Source: an uncultured delta proteobacterium
GTDB taxonomy: Bacteria > Desulfobacterota > Desulfovibrionia > Desulfovibrionales > Desulfovibrionaceae
DNA length: 64,000 nt
NCBI GenBank assembly: GCA_900079685.1
Contig: LT599018.1
Location: 1,893,528-1,957,527, forward strand
Direction of reading: 5' to 3'
This document shows positions 8,408 through 16,514 of this stretch, piece by piece. Under the pieces are notes generated by a model that saw nothing but the letters and a program-made list of their open reading frames with translations, was not told the origin of the DNA and made no database searches. Each line of letters begins with the position of its first letter. Within the stretch, counting starts at the first letter, position 1. Position numbers and translations under genes: made by a program.

Positions 8408-9688
8408 ATGTCGATCACACTCATGTTATTGTTGTTTGTCGTGCTGTTGTTCTTAGGCCTGCCCGTAGGGTTCACCATTGGCATTACGTCTCTTCTGGCC
8501 ATCGTGATAATGGATTTCGACGTTTCCCTTATTACCCAGCGCGTATTCGTGGGGCTGGACAGCTTCCCGATGATGGCGTTGCCGATGTTCATCCTGGCCG
8601 GCAACCTGATGAGCGGCGGCGGCATCACGGACCGGCTGTGGATCTTCGCCAAAAGCGCGCTGGGCTTCATTCGCGGAGCTTCGGGCTATGTGAGCGTTGT
8701 TACCAGCATGCTGTTCGCGGCCATGAGCGGCTCGGCGCTTGCCACAGTCGGCGGGCTGGGCAAACTCCAGATCGACGGGATGGTGGAAGACGGGTTCAAA
8801 ACGGAGGAAGCCTCCGCCATTACGGCGGCCGCCTCCACCATCGGTCCCATCATTCCGCCCAGCATTGTCTTTGTGCTCTACGGGGTGTTGGCCGGTGTTT
8901 CCATCGGACGCTTGTTCATGGCCGGCATGGTGCCCGGCATTCTGATGGGACTTGCCATTATGGGCTACATCGCCGTTCGGGTGAACCGCAACAAGGTCAA
9001 GTACGTCAAGCGGCCCATGTGTAATTCCCGGGAATTGGCAAGCGCGTTTATCACGGCCATCCCGCCTCTCATGACCCCGGTCATCATTCTCGGCGGCATT
9101 TTGGCGGGCCTTTTCACGCCCACTGAAGCTGCAGCGGTTTCCAGCGCTTACGCCTTGGGGCTGGGCATCATCTACCGCGAGTTCACGCTCAAATCCCTGT
9201 ACGCGATCATTCTGGGAACGGCCAAAACCTCGGCGGCCATTATGCTGATTATCGGTTTCGCCAACGGGTTCTCCTGGCTTTTGACCGTTCTCGGTGCTTC
9301 GGAGGTCTTCTACGACTTTATTACCGGCTACGGCGATTCGAAGATTATGATTCTTTTGTTGGTCAACTTGGCTTTGCTTGTTGTCGGCTGCTTCATCGAA
9401 ACAAACTCCGCCGTCATCCTGTTAACACCCGTCCTTGCACCGGCGCTGGTCGCCATCGGGCTGGATGCGGTGCATATCGGCATCATCCTGTCGATCAATT
9501 TGCTGATCGGCATTCTTACCCCGCCCATGGGCATGGCGCTCTATATCGTCCAGCGCATAGGCGGCGCGCCGTTCAACAAAATCGTTGGGGCCGTCATGCC
9601 GCTGATCTTCTGCCTCCTGCTGGTTCAGTTGGTGGTAACCTTCATCCCGGCGCTATCCTTGGCGCTGCCGAAATTGATTATGGGGTAG
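8408..9688 (+). CDS. dctM: TRAP transporter large permease (DctM family)
   Basis: A 426-residue protein with about 12 transmembrane segments. Recognisable DctM features are LGLPVGFTIG near the N-terminus, SGSALATVGGLGK, the PPSIVFVLYG loop, FTPTEAAAVSSAYAL, and PPMGMALYIVQRIG near the C-terminus. It carries the transport path of the Na+-driven TRAP system. The start follows AAGGAGGGAAC. A 15-bp perfect hairpin begins on the last base of its stop codon. Confidence 0.95.
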   Translation: MSITLMLLLFVVLLFLGLPVGFTIGITSLLAIVIMDFDVSLITQRVFVGLDSFPMMALPMFILAGNLMSGGGITDRLWIFAKSALGFIRGASGYVSVVTSMLFAAMSGSALATVGGLGKLQIDGMVEDGFKTEEASAITAAASTIGPIIPPSIVFVLYGVLAGVSIGRLFMAGMVPGILMGLAIMGYIAVRVNRNKVKYVKRPMCNSRELASAFITAIPPLMTPVIILGGILAGLFTPTEAAAVSSAYALGLGIIYREFTLKSLYAIILGTAKTSAAIMLIIGFANGFSWLLTVLGASEVFYDFITGYGDSKIMILLLVNLALLVVGCFIETNSAVILLTPVLAPALVAIGLDAVHIGIILSINLLIGILTPPMGMALYIVQRIGGAPFNKIVGAVMPLIFCLLLVQLVVTFIPALSLALPKLIMG

Positions 9689-9726
9689 TTTGTGGCGTCC
9701 GGCAGACCAAGCCGGACGCCACAAAC
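9688..9726 (+). terminator. Perfect 15-bp hairpin at the dctM stop codon
   Basis: GTTTGTGGCGTCCGG (9688-9702) pairs with CCGGACGCCACAAAC (9712-9726) around a 9-nt loop. It starts on the last base of the TAG stop. There is no T-run, so it is probably a weak terminator or mRNA-stability element ahead of the PPC gene. Confidence 0.6.
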
Positions 9727-9799
9727 CGGAAAACGAACGTCGCTCCCGCGGCACGCAACAAAAAGGAACAGGTGACTGTTTCTGCAAAAGGAGAAAGGT

Positions 9800-10258
9800 A
9801 TGGACATCAGAGTAAGTTACGCTAAGGCTTCGAACGGCACAGTTCTCGGACGAGTGCATCCCGGTTCGGATGTCATCAAGGGCATCGAAAAAATCTGCGC
9901 GGAATGCGGCATCAAAAATGGCTGGGTGGACTGCATCGGCAGCCTGCGGGAAACCAAATACTTCATTCTGACCAAGCAGCCCCAAACCAAAGCCGGCGCG
10001 GGCTACGGCGCCCCCATCGCGGTGGCGGGCCCCGTGGAACTGATCGCGGCCCAAGGGCTGCTGGTCAACGGTTCCGTCCATCTGCACGGGATCATGTGTG
10101 ACGACCAAGGCCGCACCTTCGGCGGCCACATCATCGCGGAAGGCAGCCCCGTGCTGGTAACCTGCGAAGTGTCCATCGCCGATTCCCCGGGCCTCTCCTG
10201 CGCCCGCGGCGACGATGGTGAAGTGGACGGCATGCAGTTTTTCCCCAAAGGCCTGTAA
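9800..10258 (+). CDS. PPC/DUF296-domain protein
   Basis: A 152-residue single-domain protein of the plants-and-prokaryotes-conserved (PPC, DUF296) family. The HLHGIMCDDQGRTFGGHI segment and the following EGSPVLVTCEV strand are characteristic; the family's histidine cluster is present. Plant versions sit beside AT-hooks in DNA-binding proteins, while bacterial stand-alone versions are of unknown function and form trimers. ATG 9800 follows AAAGGAGAAAGGT. It is the last gene of the reductase-TRAP operon, so a role tied to the imported acid (sensor or enzyme) is more likely than gene regulation. It is closed by a strong terminator. Confidence 0.8.
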   Translation: MDIRVSYAKASNGTVLGRVHPGSDVIKGIEKICAECGIKNGWVDCIGSLRETKYFILTKQPQTKAGAGYGAPIAVAGPVELIAAQGLLVNGSVHLHGIMCDDQGRTFGGHIIAEGSPVLVTCEVSIADSPGLSCARGDDGEVDGMQFFPKGL

Positions 10259-10274
10259 TTGCCCGTCCAATGAA

Positions 10275-10310
10275 GCAACGCGCCCGCATTCACTGCTGCG
10301 GGCGCGTTGC
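10275..10310 (+). terminator. Terminator of the garR-dctPQM-PPC operon
   Basis: A perfect 14-bp stem, GCAACGCGCCCGCA (10275-10288) with TGCGGGCGCGTTGC (10297-10310), 8-nt loop, followed by CGTTT. It lies 16 bp after the PPC stop codon. Confidence 0.8.
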
Positions 10311-10371
10311 CGTTTAGGCAGCCTCTTTAGCTCCGGCAGCTGTTGGGGACCACGTCTTTTGAATCGGCTGA

Positions 10372-10409
10372 TACGGAACGGGCACGCCTTCCGGCGCGCC
10401 TGTTCCGTA
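10372..10409 (-). terminator. Hairpin downstream of the truncated thiolase
   Basis: TACGGAACGGGCACGCC (10372-10388) pairs with GGCGCGCCTGTTCCGTA (10393-10409) apart from two positions that can wobble. It lies about 32 bp beyond the thiolase stop and probably ends leftward transcripts. Confidence 0.6.
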
Positions 10410-10440
10410 TTTAGGAGAAAAGGAATTACAAAACAGCATG

Positions 10441-11424
10441 TTACGTCAGCTCAAACGCCATGGCCATGCCAAGCCCGCCGGCGATGCAGATGGCGGCAAG
10501 ACCGTAGCGGACGTTGCGCTTTTTCATCTCGTGCACCAACGTCGTGGCAATGCGCGCGCCCGAACAGCCGAGCGGGTGGCCCAGCGCGATGGCGCCGCCG
10601 TTGACATTGACCCGGGCGGGATCGAGTCCCAGTTCCTTGACACAGGCCACCGATTGGGCCGCAAAGGCCTCGTTGATTTCGATCAAGCCGAAATCGTCAA
10701 GCGACAGGCCCGAAGGGGCGAGAATGCCCATCAGCTTTTTTGTGGCGGCCACAGGGCTGATACCCATGATACGGGGATCCACGCCGGCGGAACAGCCCGC
10801 CAGAATGCGCGCCATCGGCTTCAGCCCCAGGGCGGCGGCCTTTTCGGCGCTCATCAAAACGAGGGCGCTTGCACCGTCGTTGCGGCCGGAGGCGTTGCCG
10901 GCCGTCGTCACGCCATCGGGGAAGATGGGCTTTAGTTTGGCCAGTTTTTCAGCGTCGGTGTCGCGCTTGGGGTATTCGTCGGTGTCAAACACAATCGGAT
11001 CGCCCTTGCGCCGCGGCATGACGACGGGGACGATTTCGTCGCGAAAGCGTCCCTCGTCGATGGCCAAAACGGCCCTGCGCTGGCTTTCGAGCGCAAAGCG
11101 GTCGCAATCTTCGCGCGAGACGGCAAACTGCTTGGCGACGGTGTCGGCCGTCTGAATCATGGTAAAGGTGCCGTAGATGTCAGCCGGCTGGCTTTTGGGC
11201 TGGCTTTCGATGTTGGGATCCAAAAAGGCGGTGTTCCCGTTGCCCACGCCGAAGCGGGCGCCGCGGATATAAAAGGGGGCGGTGCTCATGCTTTCAACGC
11301 CGCCGCACAGCACGGCATCGGAATAGCCGCACACAATCTGCTGCATGCCCGAAAGCATGGCCTGCATGCCCGAGGCGCACTGGCGGTGAACGGTGTAAGA
11401 CGGCACCGCGTTCATCGGTAAACC
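10441..11424 (-). pseudogene. Thiolase (acetyl-CoA acyltransferase family), N-terminus missing
   Basis: From Met 11415 this encodes 324 residues, where intact thiolases have about 390. The nucleophile Cys is present in HRQCASG only 13 residues in, and the C-terminal NEAFA, GHPLGCSG and GGGLGMA-type motifs are intact. Homology runs back a few codons past the Met (GLP at 11416-11424), then stops; an in-frame TGA lies at 11455-11457. About 70-80 N-terminal residues, including part of the CoA- and dimer-forming core, are therefore missing. The break is about 80 bp from the left end of an insertion sequence, and no N-terminal piece is seen beyond the element. I regard it as a gene remnant; expression of a shortened protein is possible but unlikely to be active. 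Confidence 0.75.
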
Positions 11425-11472
11425 CCTTCCTTCTATCCAATACCGTATTATTTTTCACTATAAAGCAATCAT

Positions 11473-11504
11473 GCGGAGACCGGCACATTTGTGCCGGTCT
11501 CCGC
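11473..11504. repeat. 32-bp palindrome, copy A (REP-like)
   Basis: GCGGAGACCGGCACA (11473-11487) and TGTGCCGGTCTCCGC (11490-11504) are perfectly complementary. A copy with one base changed lies at 12990-13021, on the other side of the insertion sequence. It is probably a dispersed palindromic repeat used as the insertion target. Confidence 0.8.
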
Positions 11505-11528
11505 GAGGTTGTTGACAAAGTTGATGGG

Positions 11529-11539
11529 ATGGCCCCGCC
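11529..11539 (+). repeat. IS left subterminal inverted repeat
   Basis: ATGGCCCCGCC, exact reverse complement of 12863-12873, and 55 bp upstream of the transposase start codon. Confidence 0.75.
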
Positions 11540-11594
11540 CGAAAAAATCGGGCATGCATAGGTATACCCAAACACCTTGCAAGGAGGCCACCCC

Positions 11595-12629
11595 ATGAAG
11601 ACGATTAGCACTATCGGTCTTGATCTGGCAAAGAACATTTTTCGCGTATACGGCGTCAACGCCAATGGCAGATGCGTTGTAAGTAAAAATATCCATCGCG
11701 ATTCGCTGGCTGAGTTTTTCGCCAAACTTCCCGCTTGCGTGGTTGCCATGGAGGCGTGTGGCACATCCCATTATTGGGGGAGATGTATCGCTTCCTATGG
11801 GCACACCGTTAAAATTATACACCCGCGCTATGTGGCTCCGTTCCGTATTGGTGGGAAAAACGACGCCAATGACGCTGCCGCGATCTGTGAAGCGGCACAG
11901 CGACCTCATATGCGCTTTGTGGCCCTTAAATCGCAACGCGAAGCTGATATTCAATCAATTCACCGCGTACGCCAGGGCTTGGTGAAAGAGCGTACAGCCA
12001 CGGCCAACCGGATCCGCGCCTTGCTTTTGGATAATGGCATTGCCGTGAAGCAGGGAATACGCAATATTTGCTCGGCGTTGCCTGCTGTCCTCGGCGATGA
12101 AGAAAATGCCCTCTCCGGCTTGATGCGAAACCTTTTGGGAATGCAATACGAGCACTTCATACATCTGGAAAAACAGATCAAACAATCCGAAGATTCTCTA
12201 AAAAAATTGGCCGCCGACAATAATCTGTGCCAACGCTTGCGTGCCGTTCCTGGCATAGGCTTGCTGACGGCCACCTCTCTGCTTGCCTTGGAAGGGGTAG
12301 CGCGGGATTTCAAGAAAAGTCGCAGCTTTGCCGCTTTTCTTGGCCTGACGCCACGCCAGCATTCAAGTGGCGGCAAAAGCAGACTTCTGGGCATCCATAA
12401 GCGTGGTGACTGTTATCTGCGAACGCTGTTGATCCATTGCAGTCGTTCAGTGCTCCGCTCTTTCCTCGCAGGTAATCCGATTGTGAGACAGGGTAAACTT
12501 GCCGCCTGGCTTGCGGACATCGTTTCACGGCGTGGGGTGCACAAGGCGACTGTGGCTCTTGCCAACAAACTTGCCCGCATAGCTTGGTGCATGCTGACCA
12601 GAAACTCGCGATTTGAGTTTTCCCAATAA
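11595..12629 (+). CDS. IS110-family (IS1111-group) DEDD transposase
   Basis: A 344-residue recombinase that looks intact. The N-terminal RuvC-like DEDD domain shows D10 (GLDLAK), E53 (AMEACG), D90 and D93 (KNDANDAA). A coiled coil follows at about 185-210. The C-terminal Tnp_20 domain carries PGIGLLTATSL and PRQHSSGGKSRLLGI, with the presumed catalytic serine at 257 or 258. IS110-type enzymes join a RuvC-like site and a serine site and are directed to target by an RNA made from the element. ATG 11595 was chosen because AAGGAGG precedes it by 7 nt. All catalytic residues being present suggests recent activity. Confidence 0.92.
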   Translation: MKTISTIGLDLAKNIFRVYGVNANGRCVVSKNIHRDSLAEFFAKLPACVVAMEACGTSHYWGRCIASYGHTVKIIHPRYVAPFRIGGKNDANDAAAICEAAQRPHMRFVALKSQREADIQSIHRVRQGLVKERTATANRIRALLLDNGIAVKQGIRNICSALPAVLGDEENALSGLMRNLLGMQYEHFIHLEKQIKQSEDSLKKLAADNNLCQRLRAVPGIGLLTATSLLALEGVARDFKKSRSFAAFLGLTPRQHSSGGKSRLLGIHKRGDCYLRTLLIHCSRSVLRSFLAGNPIVRQGKLAAWLADIVSRRGVHKATVALANKLARIAWCMLTRNSRFEFSQ

Positions 12630-12862
12630 AGAAAAACTATTTTTCTTGGGTATGTGAATTTCCCCAGAGGGTGCACGAGCAGTAATTATGGAAAAAACGG
12701 TCGGACCTGCTTTCGGAGAACCTGACCAAAGAGTAGGCACAACGATGCCGCAAAGTCGATAAGGACCGAAAGCGCGGATTCCCATAAAGGCGCTTACGAC
12801 GCCGGATATACGTTTGCATCCGAACTCGTTGAATTCCGATAAAGAAAGCTCTTGACCTCAAG
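12630..12862 (+). ncRNA. Presumed guide RNA (seekRNA/bridge RNA) region of the IS
   Basis: About 230 bp lie between the transposase stop and the right inverted repeat, with no credible ORF. In the IS1111 group the guide RNA is encoded downstream of the transposase in this position; in the IS110 group proper it lies upstream. Assignment rests on that family knowledge and on the gap being unusually long for so compact an element. I have not folded the RNA or defined its ends. Confidence 0.45.
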
Positions 12863-12873
12863 GCGGGGCCATA
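12863..12873 (-). repeat. IS right subterminal inverted repeat
   Basis: GGCGGGGCCAT, exact reverse complement of 11529-11539. Confidence 0.75.
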
Positions 12874-12954
12874 TACCTCTTTGACAACAACCCGCCACGG
12901 AGGCGTAGGCGGCATTCATTGCCGCCGTTAAGCGCCGGAGTGGGCGTGCCTTCA

Positions 12955-13021
12955 CAAACCTCGGCTTTGCGGGGTTTGTCATCAGTCTGGCGGAGACCGG
13001 CACATTTGTGCCGGCCTCCGC
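12955..13021. repeat. Palindromic repeat B with adjacent hairpin, end of oad operon
   Basis: The 32-bp element at 12990-13021 matches copy A at 11473 except for one base in the right arm. Just before it, ACAAACCTCG (~12955) can pair with CGGGGTTTGT to form a second hairpin. It lies 26 bp beyond the oadB stop on the minus strand and may also act as its terminator, although no T-run follows on that strand. Confidence 0.65.
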
Positions 13022-13046
13022 GTCCTCTTCTTCTGACAAACAGTGA

Positions 13047-14183
13047 TTATTTCAGAAACGCCAGCAGCACCCCGGCGGCCACGGCGCTGCCGATGACGCC
13101 GGAGACGTTGGGCCCCATGGCGTGCATGAGCAGGTAGTTGTTGGAATCCGATTCCTGCCCGACCTTGTTCACCACCCGTGCGGCCATGGGCACGGCGGAA
13201 ACCCCGGCCGCGCCGATGAGCGGGTTGATCTTTTCCTTCATGAACAGGTTCATGCCCTTGGCCAGCAGTACGCCCGAAGCCGTGCCGATGGAAAACGCCA
13301 CCGCGCCGAGCGCGAGGATGCCCAAAGTTTTGGGTTGCAGGAACTGCTCGGCCCCCAGTTTGGACCCTACGGCCAGGCCCAGCAGGATGGTCACGATGTT
13401 GATGAACTCGTTCTGGGCCGTCTTGGACAGCCGCTCCACCACCCCGCTCTCCCGGAGCAGGTTGCCGAAGCCGAAGGCCCCCATGAGCGGGGTCGCGTCC
13501 GGCAGCAGGAAGGCGCAGAGCAGCACGATCAGCAGCGGGAAAATGATCTTTTCCCGGCGGCTCACGGGCCTGAGCTGCCGCATCACGATTTTGCGCTCCG
13601 CCTCTGTGGTCAAAAGGCGCATGATCGGCGGCTGGATGATGGGCACCAGCGCCATGTAGGAATAGGCCGCCACCGCGATGGCCCCGAGCAGGTCCGGCGA
13701 GAGCCTGCTGGTCAGAAAGATGGCCGTGGGGCCGTCCGCCCCGCCGATGATCCCGATGCTGGCCGCGTCCCGGATGGAGAAATCCAGGCCGAGGTTCGCC
13801 AGCGCCAGCGCGCCGAGCAGGGTCGTGAAAATGCCCATCTGCGCGGCCCCGCCGAGGAGCGCGGTTTTGGGGTTGGCGATCAGCGGGCCGAAGTCCGTCA
13901 TAGCCCCCACCCCGATGAAGATGAACAGCGGGAACAGCCCGGACCCGATGCCGAAGGTGTAGATGTGGTGCAGAAAGCCGCCCGGCGCCGCCATGCCCGC
14001 CATGGGAATGTTGGCGAGCAGCCCGCCGAAGGCGATGGGGATGAGCAGGAGCGGCTCGAACTGCTTGGCTATCCCCAGCCAGAGCAGGAGGAGACAGACG
14101 GCCATCATGAAAATCTGTTGCGGCTCCACGCCGTAGATGCCCGTGCTTTGGAGCAGCGTTGCCAGCTTGAAGGTGGTTTCCAT
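13047..14183 (-). CDS. oadB: Na+-translocating decarboxylase beta subunit
   Basis: A 378-residue membrane protein of the OadB/GcdB/MmdB family. It couples decarboxylation of carboxybiotin to export of Na+. The characteristic [15 protein letters not shown] segment, whose Asp is needed for Na+ and proton transfer, lies near residues 145-160. The ISVN-like C-terminal part has [16 protein letters not shown] and [20 protein letters not shown]. About ten membrane segments are evident. It is the last gene of the oadG-oadA-oadB operon, 9 bp behind oadA. Acceptor specificity is set by the alpha subunit. Confidence 0.95.
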   Translation of the reverse strand: METTFKLATLLQSTGIYGVEPQQIFMMAVCLLLLWLGIAKQFEPLLLIPIAFGGLLANIPMAGMAAPGGFLHHIYTFGIGSGLFPLFIFIGVGAMTDFGPLIANPKTALLGGAAQMGIFTTLLGALALANLGLDFSIRDAASIGIIGGADGPTAIFLTSRLSPDLLGAIAVAAYSYMALVPIIQPPIMRLLTTEAERKIVMRQLRPVSRREKIIFPLLIVLLCAFLLPDATPLMGAFGFGNLLRESGVVERLSKTAQNEFINIVTILLGLAVGSKLGAEQFLQPKTLGILALGAVAFSIGTASGVLLAKGMNLFMKEKINPLIGAAGVSAVPMAARVVNKVGQESDSNNYLLMHAMGPNVSGVIGSAVAAGVLLAFLK

Positions 14184-14192
14184 GGCCCGCCC

Positions 14193-16004
14193 CTATCGGA
14201 TTTCCGCAAGCAGGTCGCCCGTCTGGATCTGGTCGCCCTGTCTGGCTTTGAGGTGAATGACGCCCGAGGCCGGGGCCTTAAGCTCCGTTTCCATCTTCAT
14301 GGACTCCAAAACAAGAATGGACTGGTCCTTGGCAACCCTGTCGCCGTCCTTCACGCTGCAGCGCAGCAGCATGCCCGGCAGGGGCGCCGTGAGGGACGCG
14401 GTATCGGTGTTCGCGCGCGCGACCGCGAGCGCCGCCTCGGTAGATGCCTGGATATCAAAATCATAGGTATGCCCGTTGACGGTCACCCTGCGGTCATCCA
14501 GGGAAACCGTGTACGCGCGGCCGTCCAGTGTGATGGTGCAGGGCGCTCCGGCAGCGGGAGCCGCCTTGCTTTCTTCCCGGCCTTCCCCCTGCTGCGGGAC
14601 TATTTTGCGCACGTTGGCCTTGCCCTTGCCGTCCAGGAATAGGATGCCCTTGTCCCCGCAGGTCGCGGCGATGAACACGTTCTCGTCGGTAAGGGGGAGG
14701 CCCGCCGCCCGCAGTTTTTCTTCCGCCGCTTTCCGGCCCTTTTTGGGGTTGGCGTCGTTCAGCACGCGGACTTTTCCCGTGGTGGGCGGCAGCCCCAGCT
14801 TTTCCGCAGCCAGCTTCACCACGTCCGGGTCCGGCGGCACGGGGGTTTTGCCGAAGTACCCCAGCACCATCTTGCCGTAGCCGTCCGCGAACTTCTCCCA
14901 CGGGCCGAAAAGCGTGTTGTTGAAGGCCTGCTGGAAATAGAACTGCGAGACCGGCGTGACGGACGTGCCGTACCCGCCCTTGCGCACGCACTCGCCCATG
15001 TTGGTGAAAACGTCCTCGTACTTGTCCAGAATGCCCGCGTCGCGCATCATCTGGGTGTTGGCGGTCAGGGCTCCGCCGGGCATGGGCGCGAAGGGGATGC
15101 GCGAATCCGTCGCCAACGCTTCGGGCGGCAGGAAATAGTCCTTCATGCAGTCTTTGAAGATCTTGGCGGCCTGGAGCATTTTGGTCACGTCGATATCCAG
15201 GGTATAGCCGCTGCCGCGCAGGGCGTGCCACATGGTAATCACGTCCGGCTGGCAGGTGCCGCCGGAAACCGGGGCGAGTGAAAGATCGATGCGGTTGGCT
15301 CCGGCCCGGATGGCCGCGAGGTAACAGGCCACGGAAGCGCCCGCCGTCTCATGGGTGTGGAACCCGATGCGCACGTCCTCGCCGACGATTTTCCGGGCCA
15401 TGGCGATGGTTTCGCCCACGACCGCCGGGGGCGTCGTGCCCGAAGCGTCCTTGAAACACAGGGAATCGAATTCGATGCCCGCGTCCAGGATGTTCCGTAA
15501 GATACGCGTGTAAAATTCCGGGGTGTGCACATGCCCTTCGTTGGGCCAGCCCGGGGCCATGCCCATCATGGTGACCACGACCTCATGCTTCAGGCCCGCG
15601 TCTTTTATGCACTTGCCGCTGTAAACCAGGTTGTCGACGTCGTTCAGGGCGTCAAAGTTGCGGATGGTCGTCATCCCGTGTTTTTTGAACATGTCGGCAT
15701 GCAGCTTGATGATGTCGCTGCTCTGGCTTTCGAGCCCCACCACGTTGACGCCCCGGGCCAGGGTCTGGAGATTGGCCTCCGGCCCCACGGTTTCCCGGAA
15801 CAGGTCCATATTCTCGAACGCATTCTCGTTGGCGTAAAAAAACGCGCTCTGGAACATCGCGCCGCCGCCCGCCTCAAAGTGGGTTACCCCGGCCTCTTTT
15901 GCCGCCTGTACCGCGGGCATGAAGTCCCCGGCATGCACCCGGCAGCCGTAAACGGACTGAAACCCGTCCCTGAAGGCAGTCAGCATGAACTCTACCTTTT
16001 GCAT
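14193..16004 (-). CDS. oadA: Oxaloacetate decarboxylase-type alpha subunit (carboxyltransferase plus biotin carrier)
   Basis: A 603-residue biotin protein. The carboxyltransferase TIM barrel covers ~1-290 (TAFRDGFQSV, CFKDASGTTPP, FHTHETAGAS with metal-binding histidines). A conserved PYC_OADA middle domain extends to ~460. A low-complexity linker (~475-500) leads to the biotinyl domain with ESMKMET, in which K570 is the biotinylation site. It transfers CO2 from oxaloacetate (or a related acid) to biotin for decarboxylation by OadB. The barrel lacks a biotin carboxylase domain, as expected for the decarboxylase or for a PycB-like role. It lies between oadG and oadB on the same strand. Confidence 0.92.
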   Translation of the reverse strand: MQKVEFMLTAFRDGFQSVYGCRVHAGDFMPAVQAAKEAGVTHFEAGGGAMFQSAFFYANENAFENMDLFRETVGPEANLQTLARGVNVVGLESQSSDIIKLHADMFKKHGMTTIRNFDALNDVDNLVYSGKCIKDAGLKHEVVVTMMGMAPGWPNEGHVHTPEFYTRILRNILDAGIEFDSLCFKDASGTTPPAVVGETIAMARKIVGEDVRIGFHTHETAGASVACYLAAIRAGANRIDLSLAPVSGGTCQPDVITMWHALRGSGYTLDIDVTKMLQAAKIFKDCMKDYFLPPEALATDSRIPFAPMPGGALTANTQMMRDAGILDKYEDVFTNMGECVRKGGYGTSVTPVSQFYFQQAFNNTLFGPWEKFADGYGKMVLGYFGKTPVPPDPDVVKLAAEKLGLPPTTGKVRVLNDANPKKGRKAAEEKLRAAGLPLTDENVFIAATCGDKGILFLDGKGKANVRKIVPQQGEGREESKAAPAAGAPCTITLDGRAYTVSLDDRRVTVNGHTYDFDIQASTEAALAVARANTDTASLTAPLPGMLLRCSVKDGDRVAKDQSILVLESMKMETELKAPASGVIHLKARQGDQIQTGDLLAEIR

Positions 16005-16026
16005 AACCCACTCCTCACACGTTGTG

Positions 16027-16245
16027 TTACCGGCCGCGCCGCGCCGCGATCAGAACGGCCGCCGCCACCATCGGCAATTCCGCCGCCTCCCTTTCCTCCG
16101 GCCGCTTTTGGCCCGGCTCGGGAGATACCTTTGACACCATGTCCACGAACGTCTTCAAATTGCTCATCAGCAGCGTCATTATCAGCAAAAAGGCGAACAC
16201 CGTTCCCATGCCGATGGCCGTTAACAGCAAACCCTGTAGCATCAT
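16027..16245 (-). CDS. oadG: Na+-pump decarboxylase gamma subunit
   Basis: A 72-residue small subunit with a single N-terminal membrane helix (LLLTAIGMGTVFAFLLIMTLL), then a charged stretch and a short Ala-rich tail (AAVLIAARRGR) like that of OadG. It anchors the alpha and beta subunits and helps assembly. The ATG at 16245 (or the next at 16242) follows GGAGGAGA. A longer frame upstream runs across a regulatory site at 16270-16283 and is not used. First gene of the oad operon. Confidence 0.85.
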   Translation of the reverse strand: MMLQGLLLTAIGMGTVFAFLLIMTLLMSNLKTFVDMVSKVSPEPGQKRPEEREAAELPMVAAAVLIAARRGR

Positions 16246-16269
16246 CGCATCTCTCCTCCCCGGGTTATT

Positions 16270-16283
16270 GTGATTTTTTTCAC
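16270..16283. promoter_or_regulatory. Crp/Fnr-type site 1 upstream of oadG
   Basis: GTGATTTTTTTCAC is GTGA-N6-TCAC. It lies about 25 bp ahead of the oadG start, in the leader. Confidence 0.55.
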
Positions 16284-16390
16284 TTTTAAACACACGCCAC
16301 GCCGCTACGCGCCGGAAAAATCCGCATTATGTGTTTTTTCCTGGTTACACATCATGCTCCCCTTTTTCAGGTGAATATTCCGGCTTGATT

Positions 16391-16404
16391 GTGAAAAATT
16401 TCAC
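16391..16404. promoter_or_regulatory. Crp/Fnr-type site 2 upstream of oadG
   Basis: GTGAAAAATTTCAC is GTGA-N6-TCAC, preceded by TT and followed by TA. Confidence 0.6.
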
Positions 16405-16453
16405 TAAAAACGCCGCACAAATTCCCGCCCAGCGATTTCCCCGGGCTGCGCTT

Positions 16454-16471
16454 TTGTGAATTTATTCACAA
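16454..16471. promoter_or_regulatory. Crp/Fnr-type site 3, overlapping the start of transcription
   Basis: TTGTGAATTTATTCACAA is an 18-bp inverted repeat with GTGA (16456-16459) and TCAC (16466-16469). It sits over or just downstream of the start point predicted from the -10 box at 16479-16484, a position suited to repression. Confidence 0.7.
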
Positions 16472-16478
16472 CGAGAAA

Positions 16479-16507
16479 AATATACCCCTATCGTTTTCCC
16501 TTGGCAA
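16479..16507 (-). promoter_or_regulatory. Sigma-70 promoter of oadGAB
   Basis: On the minus strand TTGCCA (16502-16507) and TATATT (16479-16484) are 17 bp apart. The predicted start is near 16472. Crp/Fnr-type sites lie on both sides. Confidence 0.65.
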
Positions 16508-16514
16508 GTCTTTT

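Larger units (their letters stand above)
11505..12895 (+). mobile_element. IS110-family insertion sequence, IS1111 group
   Basis: An approximately 1.39-kb element with one transposase gene and subterminal inverted repeats. ATGGCCCCGCC (11529-11539) matches GGCGGGGCCAT (12863-12873) exactly. Outside these a longer imperfect match continues: GGTTGTTGACAAAG on the left and CTTTGACAACAACC on the right, differing at one base. Subterminal rather than terminal repeats are typical of the IS1111 group. The exact ends cannot be fixed without an empty site. Palindromes lie directly to the left and ~95 bp to the right. Confidence 0.8.

Noticed and set aside
12637-12915. 92-codon open frame on the minus strand downstream of the transposase
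   Set aside because: It covers the non-coding end of the IS where guide RNA is expected, has no ribosome-binding site and no recognisable domain.
13122-14642. 506-codon open frame opposite oadB/oadA
   Set aside because: Low-complexity His/Arg/Glu/Gly translation and exact antisense to conserved oad genes; a GC artefact.
16246-16293. N-terminal extension of OadG
   Set aside because: It overlaps a regulatory inverted repeat and lacks a ribosome-binding site; ATG 16245 follows GGAGGAGA.
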